Assembly: GCA_910579015.1 (NCBI GenBank)
Contig: CAJTRO010000003.1
Span: forward strand, 62,001-126,000
Source: an uncultured Dorea sp.
GTDB taxonomy: Bacteria; Bacillota_A; Clostridia; Lachnospirales; Lachnospiraceae
Reading direction: 5' to 3'
Length of the DNA stretch: 64,000 nucleotides
Shown piece after piece: positions 17,951-27,832 of this stretch (position 1 is the stretch's first letter; every line of letters begins with the position of its first letter). The position numbers were made by a program, and so were the translations under genes. The notes under the pieces are model-generated. The model ran no database searches, was not told the origin of the DNA, and saw only the letters and a list, made by a program, of their open reading frames with translations.

Positions 17951-19928
17951 TTCAATCTATGGAAAGCTTGCGCTGACGAATCTTAAGAATAACCGGAAGA
18001 CCTATATCCCGTACATCCTGACGGCGATCCTGACGGTAATGATGTACTATATCATGGACGGCCTCTCAAGAAACTCTGCGGTCGGCGACCAGAGCCTGCA
18101 CTTGATACTGGTCTATGCCAGGGCTGTGATTATTATATTTGCTATTATATTTCTGTTCTATACCAACAGCTTCCTGATCAAGCGCAGGAAGAAGGAGATC
18201 GGTGTCTACAATATTCTTGGCATGGGGAAACGGCATATAGCCAGGATGCTCATCGTTGAGACGCTGGTGACGGCTGCGGCGAGCATCGGCATAGGGATTA
18301 TCTCCGGGACTATATTTGGCAAGCTTATGTATCTCGTTCTTCTTAAGCTTCTGCATTATGATATCAGGATGGACTTTGAGGTATCGGCAGATACACTGAT
18401 GTATACGCTCGTTTTCTTCCTGGCGATCTTCATCATGACGCTGGTCTATAACCTGTTTCAGATCAAGATCTCCAATCCGGTGGAGCTGCTTCATGGAGGC
18501 AGTCAGGGAGAGAAAGAACCTAAGACGAAATGGCTTATGACGGTATTCGGCGTGATCGCACTTGGAACAGGGTACTTTATCGCAATAACCGTCGATCAGC
18601 CTCTGGCGGCGATCCAGGCATTCTTTGTGGCTGTAGTCTGCGTCATCCTTGGCACCTACGCACTCTTTACTGCCGGAAGCGTGGCGCTTCTGAAAGCGCT
18701 TCGCAGGAATAAGAAATTCTATTACCAGACAAAGCATTTCAGCGCGGTGGCGGGGATGATCTACCGGATGAAGCAGAATGCGGTGGGACTTGCGAATATC
18801 TGTATCCTGAGTACGATGGTGCTGGTGATGATTTCCACGACAATCTCGCTCTACGTGGGGATGGAAGATGTGTTGAGGACCAGATATCCAAGAGAGGTTG
18901 AGGCAAAGACGAATGTATCGACACCGGAATCCGACCAGGCTGTGGACGAGATTATAGAAGAGGAACTGGCAAATGCAGGAGTGAAAGCGAAGTCCATGCT
19001 TCGTTATCACGACGGAGGCGTTGCGGCGATAAAGCAGGAAAATGGATTTGCATTACAGGAATTTGGAAATTATCAGGTTGATGATGTTGTGGAATTGTAC
19101 ATGATACCGGTTGAAGATTATAACCAGATGGAAGGCAGAAAAGGCAGTCTTGCGCCGGAGGAGGTATATGTATACAGCACGAATGAAGACTGGGGGCAGG
19201 ATACGGTACAGTTCGGCGGCCGGACTTACCGGGTGGCAAAGGAATTAGAGAGTATGAAGCTTTCGCCCAAAGATGAGAGGAATCTGGTCAATACGTATTA
19301 TATTATCATGTCCGATGCGGGGCAGATCCAGGAGATTCTGACTGAAAATTTTGAAGACACCGGTATGCAGGAGGACTGGGTGGAGCAGATGTCTGTACTT
19401 AATTATCGGGTACTTTTTGATCTGGAAGGGGATGAAGAAGCGTGTCTTGGTGCGCTTCGGTCTATGAAGTCCCGGATTGAAGACGGAGTCGGCAGTGGAT
19501 TTTTCGAGAGCAGGGAGCTTAGCAGAGGAGAATTCTATTTCATCTATGGGGGGTTGTTTTTCATTGGGATATACCTTGGCGCGCTGTTTCTGATGGCGAC
19601 GGTGCTGATCATGTATTACAAACAGATTTCCGAAGGATATGACGACAGGGAGCGTTACCAGATCATGCAGAAGGTAGGAATGAGCAAGCGTGAGGTCAGA
19701 CATTCCATCCGAAGCCAGGTGCTCATGGTTTTCTTCCTGCCCCTTGTGTCGGCAGTTATCCATATCGCTGTGGCATTTGGTGTTGTCACAAAGCTGCTGG
19801 CTGTGTTGAATCTGACCAATGTACCGCTCTTCCTCATATGTACGATCGTGACTGTTATCGTATTTGCGGTATTCTATGGGATCGTGTTCTTGCTGACAGC
19901 AAGAGAATATTATAAGATTGTGAATTAG
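17943..19928 (+). CDS. BceB-like ABC transporter permease
   Basis: A FtsX-type permease of about 661 residues with the BceB plan: one N-terminal helix, a group of helices up to about residue 300, a large outside domain of about 220 residues (roughly 305-530), then three final helices. The outside domain is where peptide antibiotics are sensed. I prefer GTG 17943 (GGAGG eight bases before) to the GTG at 17934. A strong terminator follows directly. Confidence 0.9.
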   Translation: MNSSIYGKLALTNLKNNRKTYIPYILTAILTVMMYYIMDGLSRNSAVGDQSLHLILVYARAVIIIFAIIFLFYTNSFLIKRRKKEIGVYNILGMGKRHIARMLIVETLVTAAASIGIGIISGTIFGKLMYLVLLKLLHYDIRMDFEVSADTLMYTLVFFLAIFIMTLVYNLFQIKISNPVELLHGGSQGEKEPKTKWLMTVFGVIALGTGYFIAITVDQPLAAIQAFFVAVVCVILGTYALFTAGSVALLKALRRNKKFYYQTKHFSAVAGMIYRMKQNAVGLANICILSTMVLVMISTTISLYVGMEDVLRTRYPREVEAKTNVSTPESDQAVDEIIEEELANAGVKAKSMLRYHDGGVAAIKQENGFALQEFGNYQVDDVVELYMIPVEDYNQMEGRKGSLAPEEVYVYSTNEDWGQDTVQFGGRTYRVAKELESMKLSPKDERNLVNTYYIIMSDAGQIQEILTENFEDTGMQEDWVEQMSVLNYRVLFDLEGDEEACLGALRSMKSRIEDGVGSGFFESRELSRGEFYFIYGGLFFIGIYLGALFLMATVLIMYYKQISEGYDDRERYQIMQKVGMSKREVRHSIRSQVLMVFFLPLVSAVIHIAVAFGVVTKLLAVLNLTNVPLFLICTIVTVIVFAVFYGIVFLLTAREYYKIVN

Positions 19929-19937
19929 ATGATTCGC

Positions 19938-19983
19938 GGGACTGCCCACTTATAACCGCCTTCGGCGGGGGCAGTCCTTTTGG
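19938..19983 (+). terminator. Rho-independent terminator after the Bce-like transporter
   Basis: Stem GGGACTGCCC (19938-19947) against GGGCAGTCCT (19969-19978), with an inner CCGCC-TTCG-GCGG helix and a T-run. Confidence 0.8.
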
Positions 19984-20145
19984 CTGTGCAGTTGTACTGA
20001 CTTCATACCGGGCAGTCAAGCGCCGGCATGGGTGTGAAAATTAACGATTTCTGTCACTTTTATAAAGACATGAAATTATCCTGTACCCGCTTGCCTGGAT
20101 ATGATAAAATAAAACCATCATTTTATAGAGCAGGAGGAGACAACA

Positions 20146-20487
20146 ATGACGAAGGCGGGAGAAAGAGAAGTTGTAAAAGCAGAGCATGTAGGCGGCGGAG
20201 CCGGATTCATAATGAAAGAGGCGTTATTAAGCGGAGAAGAACTGGGCAGGTATTGCCGTATGTTCAGCAAGGTAACCCTGCCGCCTGGCTGTGAGCTTGG
20301 ACATCATGAACACCATGACGAGACGGAGACTTATTATATCCTGAGCGGTAAAGGGATGTACGACGATAACGGCAAAGCCATTCCGGCAGAACCAGGGGAT
20401 GTATTCTACTGCAAAGACGGCGATGGACACGGCATGAAGAACACGGGAACGGAAGATCTTATTTTCATAGCGCTCATATTAAAGTAA
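20146..20487 (+). CDS. Small cupin-domain protein
   Basis: A 113-residue single cupin barrel. The metal-binding motifs are clear: GHHEHHDETETYYILSGKG for motif 1 and PGDVFYCKDGDGHGMKN for motif 2. Small cupins bind a divalent metal and act as sugar-modifying enzymes, dioxygenases or sensors; nothing here narrows that down. Good GGAGGAG before the ATG. It is a monocistronic gene between two terminator/hairpin structures. Confidence 0.85.
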   Translation: MTKAGEREVVKAEHVGGGAGFIMKEALLSGEELGRYCRMFSKVTLPPGCELGHHEHHDETETYYILSGKGMYDDNGKAIPAEPGDVFYCKDGDGHGMKNTGTEDLIFIALILK

Positions 20488-20525
20488 AAATTTTGCTTTT
20501 TTTTTACGTTTTTCTGTTTACAGCA

Positions 20526-20555
20526 TTGCCTTTCATATTCAAACAATGCTATAAT
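20526..20555 (+). promoter_or_regulatory. Predicted promoter for the DUF5717 locus
   Basis: TTGCCT (20526-20531), 18-base spacer, TATAAT (20550-20555), about 115 bases before the start of the DUF5717 gene, leaving a leader that contains a strong hairpin. Confidence 0.5.
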
Positions 20556-20591
20556 CTTCTAGAGTATACCCGTTTGGGCATCTGCGATTGT

Positions 20592-20630
20592 ATGCCCCGC
20601 CGGGCAGCTTACGGATGCCCGGCGGGGTAT
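20592..20630 (+). other. Very stable leader hairpin before the DUF5717 gene
   Basis: A 15-bp GC-rich stem (ATGCCCCGCCGGGCA at 20592-20606 pairs with 20616-20630, one G-U pair) with a 9-base loop. No T-run follows, so it is not a classical terminator. It lies in the predicted 5' leader, about 40 bases before the start codon, and could protect the transcript or block/roadblock expression. Confidence 0.6.
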
Positions 20631-20668
20631 GTCTTGCGAATAAGTAACGAAAGAAGCAGGTGTCAGAC

Positions 20669-23600
20669 TTGAAAAATAAAATCCAGAAATTTTCCAAAGG
20701 AGATTTTCAGTTATCACAACCTGATGTCATATTTGATGAGACCAATCTGGTACTCATTATCGGAGAAGGGGAAGTATATCGGGGGAGTTTCACAATTAAG
20801 TCCAACAGGGCAAGGAAGATACGAGGTTTAGTATACTCGTCTTCTTTTCGTGTCCATTTCAGGAATCCGGGATTTGACGGGAATCCTGCGAAGGTGGAAT
20901 TCACCTATGACGGAAAAGGACTGCGCCCGGGACACGTGGAAGAGGGGAAGTTCACGGTCGTATGCAATGCCGGGGAATACGAGCTGTCTGTCACGGCGAT
21001 CATTGAGAAGCCATACGTCATGACTTCTTACGGGAAGGTTCAGAGCACGGATGACTTCCGCAAGCTTGCGATCAAGGATTTCTCTGAGGCGGGAAGACTG
21101 TTTCGTTCCAGAGAGTTCTATGAGATATTGAAGTATGAGAATGAGCGTACTTTTTATTTATATGATAATATGAGAAAATGGGCTCTGAATGACCAGGCCA
21201 TGGAGGAGTTCCTGGTAGGGATCAAGCAGAAGGAGTGCATTTTCCTGACACTGCCTGGAGAGGGGATGCTTTTCGAGGATATATCGGAGCCGTCGAAGGG
21301 CACGCTTACGATTGTCAAGAATACATGGGGCTTCATGCCGATCCGGATCGTTGCGGAGGGCGAGTTCCTAAGAGTTACCCGCCCGGAGATCAGTACGGAG
21401 GATTTCGTGGGGAATGCCCATGAGATCGAGTATGTGGTAAGGCCGGAGAAGCTCCATGGCGGCCGGAATTACGGCGCACTGAGGTTTATCACCCCTTACG
21501 AGTCGCTGACCTATGAGATTGAGGTATTGCAGAATCAGGAGTACGATGAGAACCACCGGATGCCGGAATTTCTGCTTGCCCAGATCATGAAGGAATATAT
21601 CGGATATGTGGCGGGAAGGATTGAGCTGGTCAACTGGGTGGAGAGCGCCATCGAGAAGATGATGTCGCTTCGCAAGCTGGATCCCCAGAGCGAGATGTAC
21701 CAGCTGATGCAGGCGCATGTATACCTGAAGGGGAACCGGGTGGAGGAAGCCAAGTGGATTCTCGAGAACTATAATTATAATCGTTTTGCCATAGGGAAGG
21801 ATCCGTTGACGAACTGTTATTACCAGTATCTGACAGCGCTTGTCAGGGGCAAAGGAGTCCATGCGGAGCGTGTGCTTGACGAGGTTGGAAAGACCTTTAT
21901 GCGGCATCAGGATTCCTGGCTGCTGCTTTATATGCTGATGGATCTGGATTCGAGATACAAGACCTCTTATAAGAGGATCGAACTGTTGGAGCAGCAGTAT
22001 GAATATGAGATGCATGGAGTATTATTCTATCTGGAAGCATATCTGTGTTATCAGGACAGGCCGACGCTTCTTAAGAAGCTTGGGGCGTTTGAGATGCAGG
22101 TCCTTAATTTTGCATCCAAGTACCGCCTGATGACCAAGGAGCTTGCGCTGTATGTGGCTAATTTTGCCAGTCAGCAGAAGCGGTACAGTGATATGATGTT
22201 CCGGATCCTGGAACGGATCTATAAGCTCTACGACGAGCCGATGATCCTGAATACGATCTGTACGCTGCTGATCCGGGGCAACAAAACAAAAAAGCGGTAC
22301 TTCTCATGGTATCAGCGTGCGGTTGATTCTGAACTTCGTATTGCCCAGCTCTATGAATATTATATGATGACGATTGATGAGGATAACACCAGAGGGCCGC
22401 TGCCAAAGGTCATCCTTCTCTATTTCATGCATGGAAATTCGCTGGATTATAAGAAAGCGGCGTATCTGTATGCCAATCTGGTGACCTATGAGGAACAGGC
22501 GGGAGACCTGTATCTGAACTACCGCGAACAGATGGTAGTATTCACCTGGGACCAGCTGACGAAGCGTCACATCACAGAGTCTCTGCGGATTCTGTACAAG
22601 CGTTTCTGCCAGCCGGAGGAGATGACGGCAGAGCGCATGGAAGCCATGAGGGATATCTGTTACTCCTATACGATCTCGACGAAGGCTGCCAATATGAAGT
22701 GCGTCCTTGTGATAGAGAAGGACGGAGAGATCAGGCAGAGAGTTCCTTATGACGGAGAAGAGGGAACGGTGATCAGGCTCTACGACAAAGAATCCAGAGT
22801 TGTGTGGGAGTCGGTAGATGGACGCCATTATACGGATTCCATCGTATATGAGACCAGGCGGCTGTTCTATGAGCCCCGTTTCGTGGAGATGTGCCGCAAG
22901 TACGCGGCCACGACCGGAGTATGGGAGCAGGAGAATGAGAAGGAGAAACCGACCTTCGAGGGGATCCAGGAAAAGGGGATCAATGCTTTCGACGAGAAGG
23001 ATGTGTTCCGCCTGTGCAGCCGGCGGATACGGGACGATAATTACGAGGAGGATGGATTCCTGAGTTATCTGAGTTTTGAATTGTTCAAGCGGGAACAGTA
23101 CGATAAAGTGACGCTGATGTATCTTGCCAGCTATTATTGCGGGCCGACCAGGGACATGAAGAAGCTCTGGAAGGTGCTCAAGGAGAATGAGATTCCTTCC
23201 TATAAGATAGGAGAGCGTATCATCACGCAGATGCTCTTCTCGGAAAATCTGTTCCAGGAGGAGAAGATATTCGAGGATTACTATCTGTCAGATACGGTGT
23301 ATTTCCGGCTGAAACAGGCGTATCTTGCCTATGTGTCAAGAGAATATGTGGTGTATGGCAGAGAGCTTGAGTCCAGTGTGTTTGATATTATTGCAAATGA
23401 ATGTGACGAGAAGGAGGATCTGCCGGATATCTGTAAGATCGCCCTCCTTAAGTACTATTCATTTCACGATTTTACAGCGTCGCTTGAGGTGGTGCTCCAC
23501 CAGGTATTAAGAGAGATGTGTGAGAAGCAGATCGTATTTCCATACTATCTGAAGTATAAGGAGGAATGGTTAAGAGAGCTTCAGCTGTACGACAAGGTGA

Positions 23601-23962
23601 TGGTTGCCTATCAGGCGAGGCCGGGGAGCAGGGTTACGCTGTACTATAAGATGAAGCATGGGACGCGGGACGAGCTTGGCTATCAGAATGAAGTGATGAT
23701 GCCGGTGTACGAGAATCTCTACGTAAGGCAGTTTGTCCTTTACAGTGACGAGTCTATCAATTATTATTTTATAGAGACGAAGGGGAAAGAAGACATTATT
23801 ACTGAGAAGGAGATCATCAGGAACGAAAGGGAGATTACGGAGTCCGGCAAATACGGAAGACTGAACAGTATGACTCAGATGGCGCCAGCGTCGCGCCGGA
23901 AAGCGATGATGGAATATAAAGAAGAAGAGATCATGGCGAAAAAGCTCTTTAAGATCTATTAG
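20669..23962 (+). CDS. DUF5717 family protein (Ig-like N-terminus, long helical repeat body)
   Basis: A protein of about 1,097 residues typical of Lachnospiraceae. The N-terminus (KNKIQKFSKGDFQLSQP) matches the DUF5717 opening. Residues about 30-115 look like a beta-sandwich (GEVYRGSFTIKSN, then FTYDGKGLRPGHVEEGKFTV). The long middle (about 300-750) is a helical repeat region of TPR-like character, and the C-terminus is again beta-rich. No signal peptide or membrane helix is seen, so it is probably cytoplasmic. I choose TTG 20669 because AGG at 20658-20660 is eight bases upstream; GTG 20660 is the alternative. It heads a three-gene unit with an Hsp70/actin-like protein and a TPR protein. Function unknown. 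Confidence 0.8.
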   Translation: MKNKIQKFSKGDFQLSQPDVIFDETNLVLIIGEGEVYRGSFTIKSNRARKIRGLVYSSSFRVHFRNPGFDGNPAKVEFTYDGKGLRPGHVEEGKFTVVCNAGEYELSVTAIIEKPYVMTSYGKVQSTDDFRKLAIKDFSEAGRLFRSREFYEILKYENERTFYLYDNMRKWALNDQAMEEFLVGIKQKECIFLTLPGEGMLFEDISEPSKGTLTIVKNTWGFMPIRIVAEGEFLRVTRPEISTEDFVGNAHEIEYVVRPEKLHGGRNYGALRFITPYESLTYEIEVLQNQEYDENHRMPEFLLAQIMKEYIGYVAGRIELVNWVESAIEKMMSLRKLDPQSEMYQLMQAHVYLKGNRVEEAKWILENYNYNRFAIGKDPLTNCYYQYLTALVRGKGVHAERVLDEVGKTFMRHQDSWLLLYMLMDLDSRYKTSYKRIELLEQQYEYEMHGVLFYLEAYLCYQDRPTLLKKLGAFEMQVLNFASKYRLMTKELALYVANFASQQKRYSDMMFRILERIYKLYDEPMILNTICTLLIRGNKTKKRYFSWYQRAVDSELRIAQLYEYYMMTIDEDNTRGPLPKVILLYFMHGNSLDYKKAAYLYANLVTYEEQAGDLYLNYREQMVVFTWDQLTKRHITESLRILYKRFCQPEEMTAERMEAMRDICYSYTISTKAANMKCVLVIEKDGEIRQRVPYDGEEGTVIRLYDKESRVVWESVDGRHYTDSIVYETRRLFYEPRFVEMCRKYAATTGVWEQENEKEKPTFEGIQEKGINAFDEKDVFRLCSRRIRDDNYEEDGFLSYLSFELFKREQYDKVTLMYLASYYCGPTRDMKKLWKVLKENEIPSYKIGERIITQMLFSENLFQEEKIFEDYYLSDTVYFRLKQAYLAYVSREYVVYGRELESSVFDIIANECDEKEDLPDICKIALLKYYSFHDFTASLEVVLHQVLREMCEKQIVFPYYLKYKEEWLRELQLYDKVMVAYQARPGSRVTLYYKMKHGTRDELGYQNEVMMPVYENLYVRQFVLYSDESINYYFIETKGKEDIITEKEIIRNEREITESGKYGRLNSMTQMAPASRRKAMMEYKEEEIMAKKLFKIY

Positions 23963-24030
23963 AAGAAGGATAGGAGCAGGCGCAGACGAGATTTTGGGAG
24001 TATATGCTAAGAAGAGAGGAGGGGATGATA

Positions 24031-25314
24031 ATGAAGAGCGGCAGTATTCTGGGATATGATTTGAATGAGAAGAATTGTCAGATCAGTTTTTACGACGATA
24101 CGAAGGAAGAACCGGAGACGCTGGAAGCGTCATCAAAAAATTATCAGATTCCTCTGATCTTGGGATATCACAGGGAACGATGGGTATATGGAATAGAGGC
24201 GGAACAGCTGGCGGCCGTGCAGGAAGGGATCGTGGTGACGAATCTCTTCGAGAAGGCGCTGCGTCGGGAGAAGGTGAAGGTCGGGGACCGGAGACGCGAC
24301 GCAGTATGGCTGCTTGCGAAGTTTATACGGATGTCCCTTGCCGGGTTTGAGGATATAGAGTTTATCACGTTTTCAGTACCATTTACGAATATAGATATGT
24401 CCAAGATGCTTAAAGGGATTGGACGGCACCTGGGGATCTCGAAGGAATGTGTGTGCGTCCAGGACTATAAGGAGAGCTTTTGCCAGTACATGTTCTATCA
24501 GCCCAAGGAGTTATGGCAGTATGAGTCGGCTATGTTCTATTGCGACGCCAAGGAGATCCGGGCGTATATGCTCAGACGGCTTAACGCGGTCGGAGTGAAG
24601 GAGCGGGAGATGTTCGTGACGGTTGAGGAGGTTGCCCATGCGCAGATGAAGGAGCTGGCGGCGATCTACCCGATCCTGAACAAGGACAAGGCCAAGGACG
24701 CGGACGACCGGTTCAAGACATTTATCCAGAGTGTTTTTGAGAAGAAGGTGGTATCGTCCGTATATCTGACGGGAGAAGCCTTCGAGAATAACTGGTATCC
24801 GAATTCACTTAAGGTGCTGTGCAACGGGAGACGGGCGTTTGTCGGGAATAACCTGTACAGCCGGGGGGCGTGTTACACCTCTCTTAGGAAATGCCGGGGT
24901 TATAACGACACTCCGACTTATCTGGACGACACGAAGATGATGGAGCAGATCTGTCTGCGTATGCGTGTCAACGGGCAGGAGGGCTGGTATCCGATCGTGT
25001 CGTGGGGGACGCACTGGTACGAGGCCGACGGGCAGTGGGAGGTGATCCTTGAGGATACCTCGGATATCGAGATCCATGTGGAGACGCTGGCGGGAGAAGA
25101 GCTTCAGGTAGAAACGGTGTCTCTGGAAGGACTGCCGGACAGACGGGATTATTCTCTGCGGATACAGATAGAAGTGCTGTTTCTGGATGAACGTACCTGC
25201 CGGCTGTCGTTTAAGGATGTGGGATTCGGGGAATTCTTCCCGGCGTCAGGATTTCATGTGGAGAAGACGATACATTTAGGAGGGATAAATGGGCAGTTTA
25301 ATTCTATGTCATAG
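24031..25314 (+). CDS. DUF5716 family protein (Hsp70/actin-like fold)
   Basis: A 427-residue protein that starts SGSILGYDLNEKNCQISFYD, which resembles the phosphate-1 loop of the actin/Hsp70 superfamily (GxDxG-like). It continues with an FITFSVPF segment and a C-terminal region that looks beta-rich from about 300. Start at ATG 24031, set by GAGGAGGGG just upstream. The DUF5717-DUF5716-TPR order is what I recall from Lachnospiraceae genomes. By analogy it may be an ATP-driven chaperone or filament protein acting with the large DUF5717 partner, but no function has been shown that I know of. Overlaps the next gene by 26 bases. Confidence 0.78.
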   Translation: MKSGSILGYDLNEKNCQISFYDDTKEEPETLEASSKNYQIPLILGYHRERWVYGIEAEQLAAVQEGIVVTNLFEKALRREKVKVGDRRRDAVWLLAKFIRMSLAGFEDIEFITFSVPFTNIDMSKMLKGIGRHLGISKECVCVQDYKESFCQYMFYQPKELWQYESAMFYCDAKEIRAYMLRRLNAVGVKEREMFVTVEEVAHAQMKELAAIYPILNKDKAKDADDRFKTFIQSVFEKKVVSSVYLTGEAFENNWYPNSLKVLCNGRRAFVGNNLYSRGACYTSLRKCRGYNDTPTYLDDTKMMEQICLRMRVNGQEGWYPIVSWGTHWYEADGQWEVILEDTSDIEIHVETLAGEELQVETVSLEGLPDRRDYSLRIQIEVLFLDERTCRLSFKDVGFGEFFPASGFHVEKTIHLGGINGQFNSMS

Positions 25315-26068
25315 AAAAAGAGCAAGACAACCCTATGAGATAGCCAGGATCCATATGAGGATCTATACGATAGAGGAGCTGTGCTATTACATCTGCAACA
25401 ATCTTTATCTGATTGATTATACGATGGTGAACAGACAGCTGTGCAGCTGGATCGACAGAGAACTGGAACTTCCGGCGCTTGCGGAGAAGCTTCGGGAGGA
25501 GCTTCGCCAGAACTGTACGATGGAGCAGTTTGTGCTCACGATCCTGCGGGAATCTACCATATATGCGACCGGGGATATCAACAAGATACAGGGGATCCTT
25601 GAGCATCTCCAGAATCTTAAGGATGTGGAGAGACTTAAGTATAAGGCGGACAGCCTGCAAAGAAGCGGGGAGTACGAGACGGCGATCCTGGTATATCAGT
25701 CCATTATCAACGGAGAATGGGACAACTCGGTGAGCAAGCTGTTCTACGGCAAGGTCTATGCAAGCCTTGGGGCCGCCTATGGGCGGAGATTCCTGTACGA
25801 GGAGGCGGCCAGGGTATACCTGGAGGCTTACCGGATCTGCGGGGATATGGAGATATTAAGGACCTATCTGTACTGCTGTTACAGGGCGCTGCCGGAGGAT
25901 CAGTATGTGAAGATGCTGTCCGGCAACTCAGTGTTTCTTAACATGGCGTCGGCCATGAAGGAGGAGATACGGGAGGTACAGCGGGAGATTGACGTAGATA
26001 TCTCAGAGGAGCAGTTTGAGCTGTGGAAGAAGGAATATCGTAAGAGTGATAAGAACAGGAGCATGTAA
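25289..26068 (+). CDS. TPR-like protein of the DUF5717/DUF5716 locus
   Basis: A 259-residue soluble helical protein. Residues about 125-200 contain TPR-like helix pairs (LQRSGEYETAILVYQSII, then YASLGAAYGRRFLYEEAARVY). The N-terminal part (IYTIEELCYYICNNLYLIDYTM) is a helical domain that I do not recognise. It starts inside the DUF5716 gene with GGAGG upstream, so the two are coupled and likely interact. A conserved partner in this locus; function unknown. Confidence 0.75.
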   Translation: MGSLILCHRKRARQPYEIARIHMRIYTIEELCYYICNNLYLIDYTMVNRQLCSWIDRELELPALAEKLREELRQNCTMEQFVLTILRESTIYATGDINKIQGILEHLQNLKDVERLKYKADSLQRSGEYETAILVYQSIINGEWDNSVSKLFYGKVYASLGAAYGRRFLYEEAARVYLEAYRICGDMEILRTYLYCCYRALPEDQYVKMLSGNSVFLNMASAMKEEIREVQREIDVDISEEQFELWKKEYRKSDKNRSM

Positions 26069-26104
26069 ATTAACAAAAAGGATAAGGAAAAGGAGAGAAT
26101 CAAT

Positions 26105-27538
26105 ATGAGCCGAGACAGATATAACAGTCCCCTTTCAGAACGCTATGCAAGTAAGGAGATGCAGTATGTATTTTCACCGGACAAGAAGTTCAGGACATGG
26201 AGAAGATTATGGATCGCCCTTGCAGAGACGGAGAAGGAGCTGGGGCTTCCGATTACGGACGAGCAGATCGAGGAGCTGAAAGAACATGCGGAAGATATTA
26301 ATTATGACGTGGCGCGGGAGAGGGAAAAGATCGTCCGTCATGACGTAATGTCACATGTATATGCATATGGACAGCAGTGCCCGAAGGCCAAAGGGATCAT
26401 CCATCTCGGAGCGACATCCTGCTATGTGGGAGACAACACGGATATGATCGTGATGGCAGAGGCGCTTGAGATTGTAAGAAGAAAGCTTGTGAATGTGATT
26501 GCAGAGCTGGCGGAATTTGCCGACGAGTACAAGGGACTGCCCACGCTTGCGTTCACACATTTCCAGCCGGCACAGCCCACGACGGTCGGGAAGCGCGCGA
26601 CGCTCTGGATGCAGGAGTTCGCCATGGATCTGGAGGACTTGGAGTATGTGAAGAGTACGCTTAAGCTTCTGGGATCGAAAGGGACTACCGGCACTCAGGC
26701 GAGTTTTCTGGAATTGTTCGAGGGAGACCAGGAGACTATTGATAAGATCGATCCGATGATCGCAAAGAAGATGGGATTTGAGGCATGTTATCCGGTGTCC
26801 GGACAGACCTATTCCCGCAAGGTGGATACCAGAGTGCTGAATGTGCTTGCCGGCATTGCCGCGAGTGCGCACAAGTTCTCCAATGATATCCGTCTTTTGC
26901 AGCACCTCAAAGAAGTGGAGGAGCCGTTTGAGAAGTCGCAGATCGGTTCTTCGGCTATGGCATACAAGCGGAATCCTATGAGGAGCGAGCGTATCGCTTC
27001 CCTGTCCAGATATGTGATGATCGACGCGCTGAACCCGGCCGTTACGTCTGCAACGCAGTGGTTTGAGCGCACGCTGGATGATTCTGCAAACAAGCGTCTG
27101 AGTGTTCCGGAAGGGTTCCTTGCGATTGACGGAATCCTGGATCTGTGTCTCAACGTGGTGGACGGGCTGGTCGTATATCCGAAGGTCATCGAGAAGCGTC
27201 TGATGTCGGAGCTTCCGTTCATGGCTACAGAGAATATCATGATGGATGCAGTCAAGGCGGGAGGCGACCGTCAGGAGCTTCATGAGCGTATCCGCCAGTT
27301 GTCCATAGAGGCGGGGCGGAATGTGAAGGAGAAGGGGCTTGATAACAATCTGCTGGAGCTGATCGCAGAAGATCCGTCGTTCAATCTGACGCTGGATGAA
27401 TTGAAGAAGACCATGGATCCTTCGAAATATGTAGGACGGGCTCCGGTGCAGGTGGACGCATATCTTAAGAATGTGATCCGCCCGCTGCTTGACAAGAACC
27501 AGGAGGTACTGGGGATGAAAGCGGAGATCCATGTATAG
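26105..27538 (+). CDS. purB: Adenylosuccinate lyase
   Basis: A 477-residue fumarase/aspartase-superfamily enzyme of purine synthesis. It cleaves SAICAR to AICAR and adenylosuccinate to AMP, releasing fumarate. Markers: IIHLGATSCYVGDNTD, THFQPAQPTTVGKR (catalytic His region) and the flexible loop signature GSSAMAYKRNPMRSE with the catalytic serine. Complete, with AAAGGAGAG before the ATG. It lies 36 bases after the TPR gene and may be read through from it. Confidence 0.96.
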   Translation: MSRDRYNSPLSERYASKEMQYVFSPDKKFRTWRRLWIALAETEKELGLPITDEQIEELKEHAEDINYDVAREREKIVRHDVMSHVYAYGQQCPKAKGIIHLGATSCYVGDNTDMIVMAEALEIVRRKLVNVIAELAEFADEYKGLPTLAFTHFQPAQPTTVGKRATLWMQEFAMDLEDLEYVKSTLKLLGSKGTTGTQASFLELFEGDQETIDKIDPMIAKKMGFEACYPVSGQTYSRKVDTRVLNVLAGIAASAHKFSNDIRLLQHLKEVEEPFEKSQIGSSAMAYKRNPMRSERIASLSRYVMIDALNPAVTSATQWFERTLDDSANKRLSVPEGFLAIDGILDLCLNVVDGLVVYPKVIEKRLMSELPFMATENIMMDAVKAGGDRQELHERIRQLSIEAGRNVKEKGLDNNLLELIAEDPSFNLTLDELKKTMDPSKYVGRAPVQVDAYLKNVIRPLLDKNQEVLGMKAEIHV

Positions 27539-27698
27539 CAGATGACAGGCATCCCGAGTGCGTTTCTTAAAAAAGAATAAAATTGATAAAAATTTGGCAA
27601 ATTGCCCAAATATAAATTCAATAAAAAAACAGTGATGGAAAAATCAGGCAGAAAATCAAGGATTACCGCCTGTTATTTTTGCAGAATTGGACAAGGTA

Positions 27699-27713
27699 GT
27701 ACAATATATGTAC
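27699..27713. promoter_or_regulatory. Palindrome upstream of the symporter promoter
   Basis: GTACAATATATGTAC, five-base arms GTACA/TGTAC about an ATATA centre, 37 bases upstream of the predicted -35. The rest of the 294-base gap between purB and the symporter gene is AT-rich, and I see no gene in it. Operator role is a guess. Confidence 0.35.
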
Positions 27714-27749
27714 AAAATAGACAAAAAATGTGAAAAAAACCACAGCATA

Positions 27750-27778
27750 TTGAATAAAACATTCATTAATGGTATGAT
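27750..27778 (+). promoter_or_regulatory. Sigma-A promoter of the symporter gene
   Basis: TTGAAT (27750-27755), 17-base spacer, TATGAT (27773-27778); close to consensus and 55 bases before the ATG. Confidence 0.65.
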
Positions 27779-27832
27779 AGAGAAGATGAATAAAATATAT
27801 TCAACTCATCTATGCAAAGGGGGAATTAGTAA

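Noticed and set aside
20592..20630. Terminator after the cupin gene
   Set aside because: The stem is strong but no T-run follows and a promoter lies upstream of it, so it belongs to the leader of the next gene.
26351..27532. A 393-residue minus-strand frame
   Set aside because: Shadow of purB, with His/Arg/Leu-rich composition and no ribosome site.
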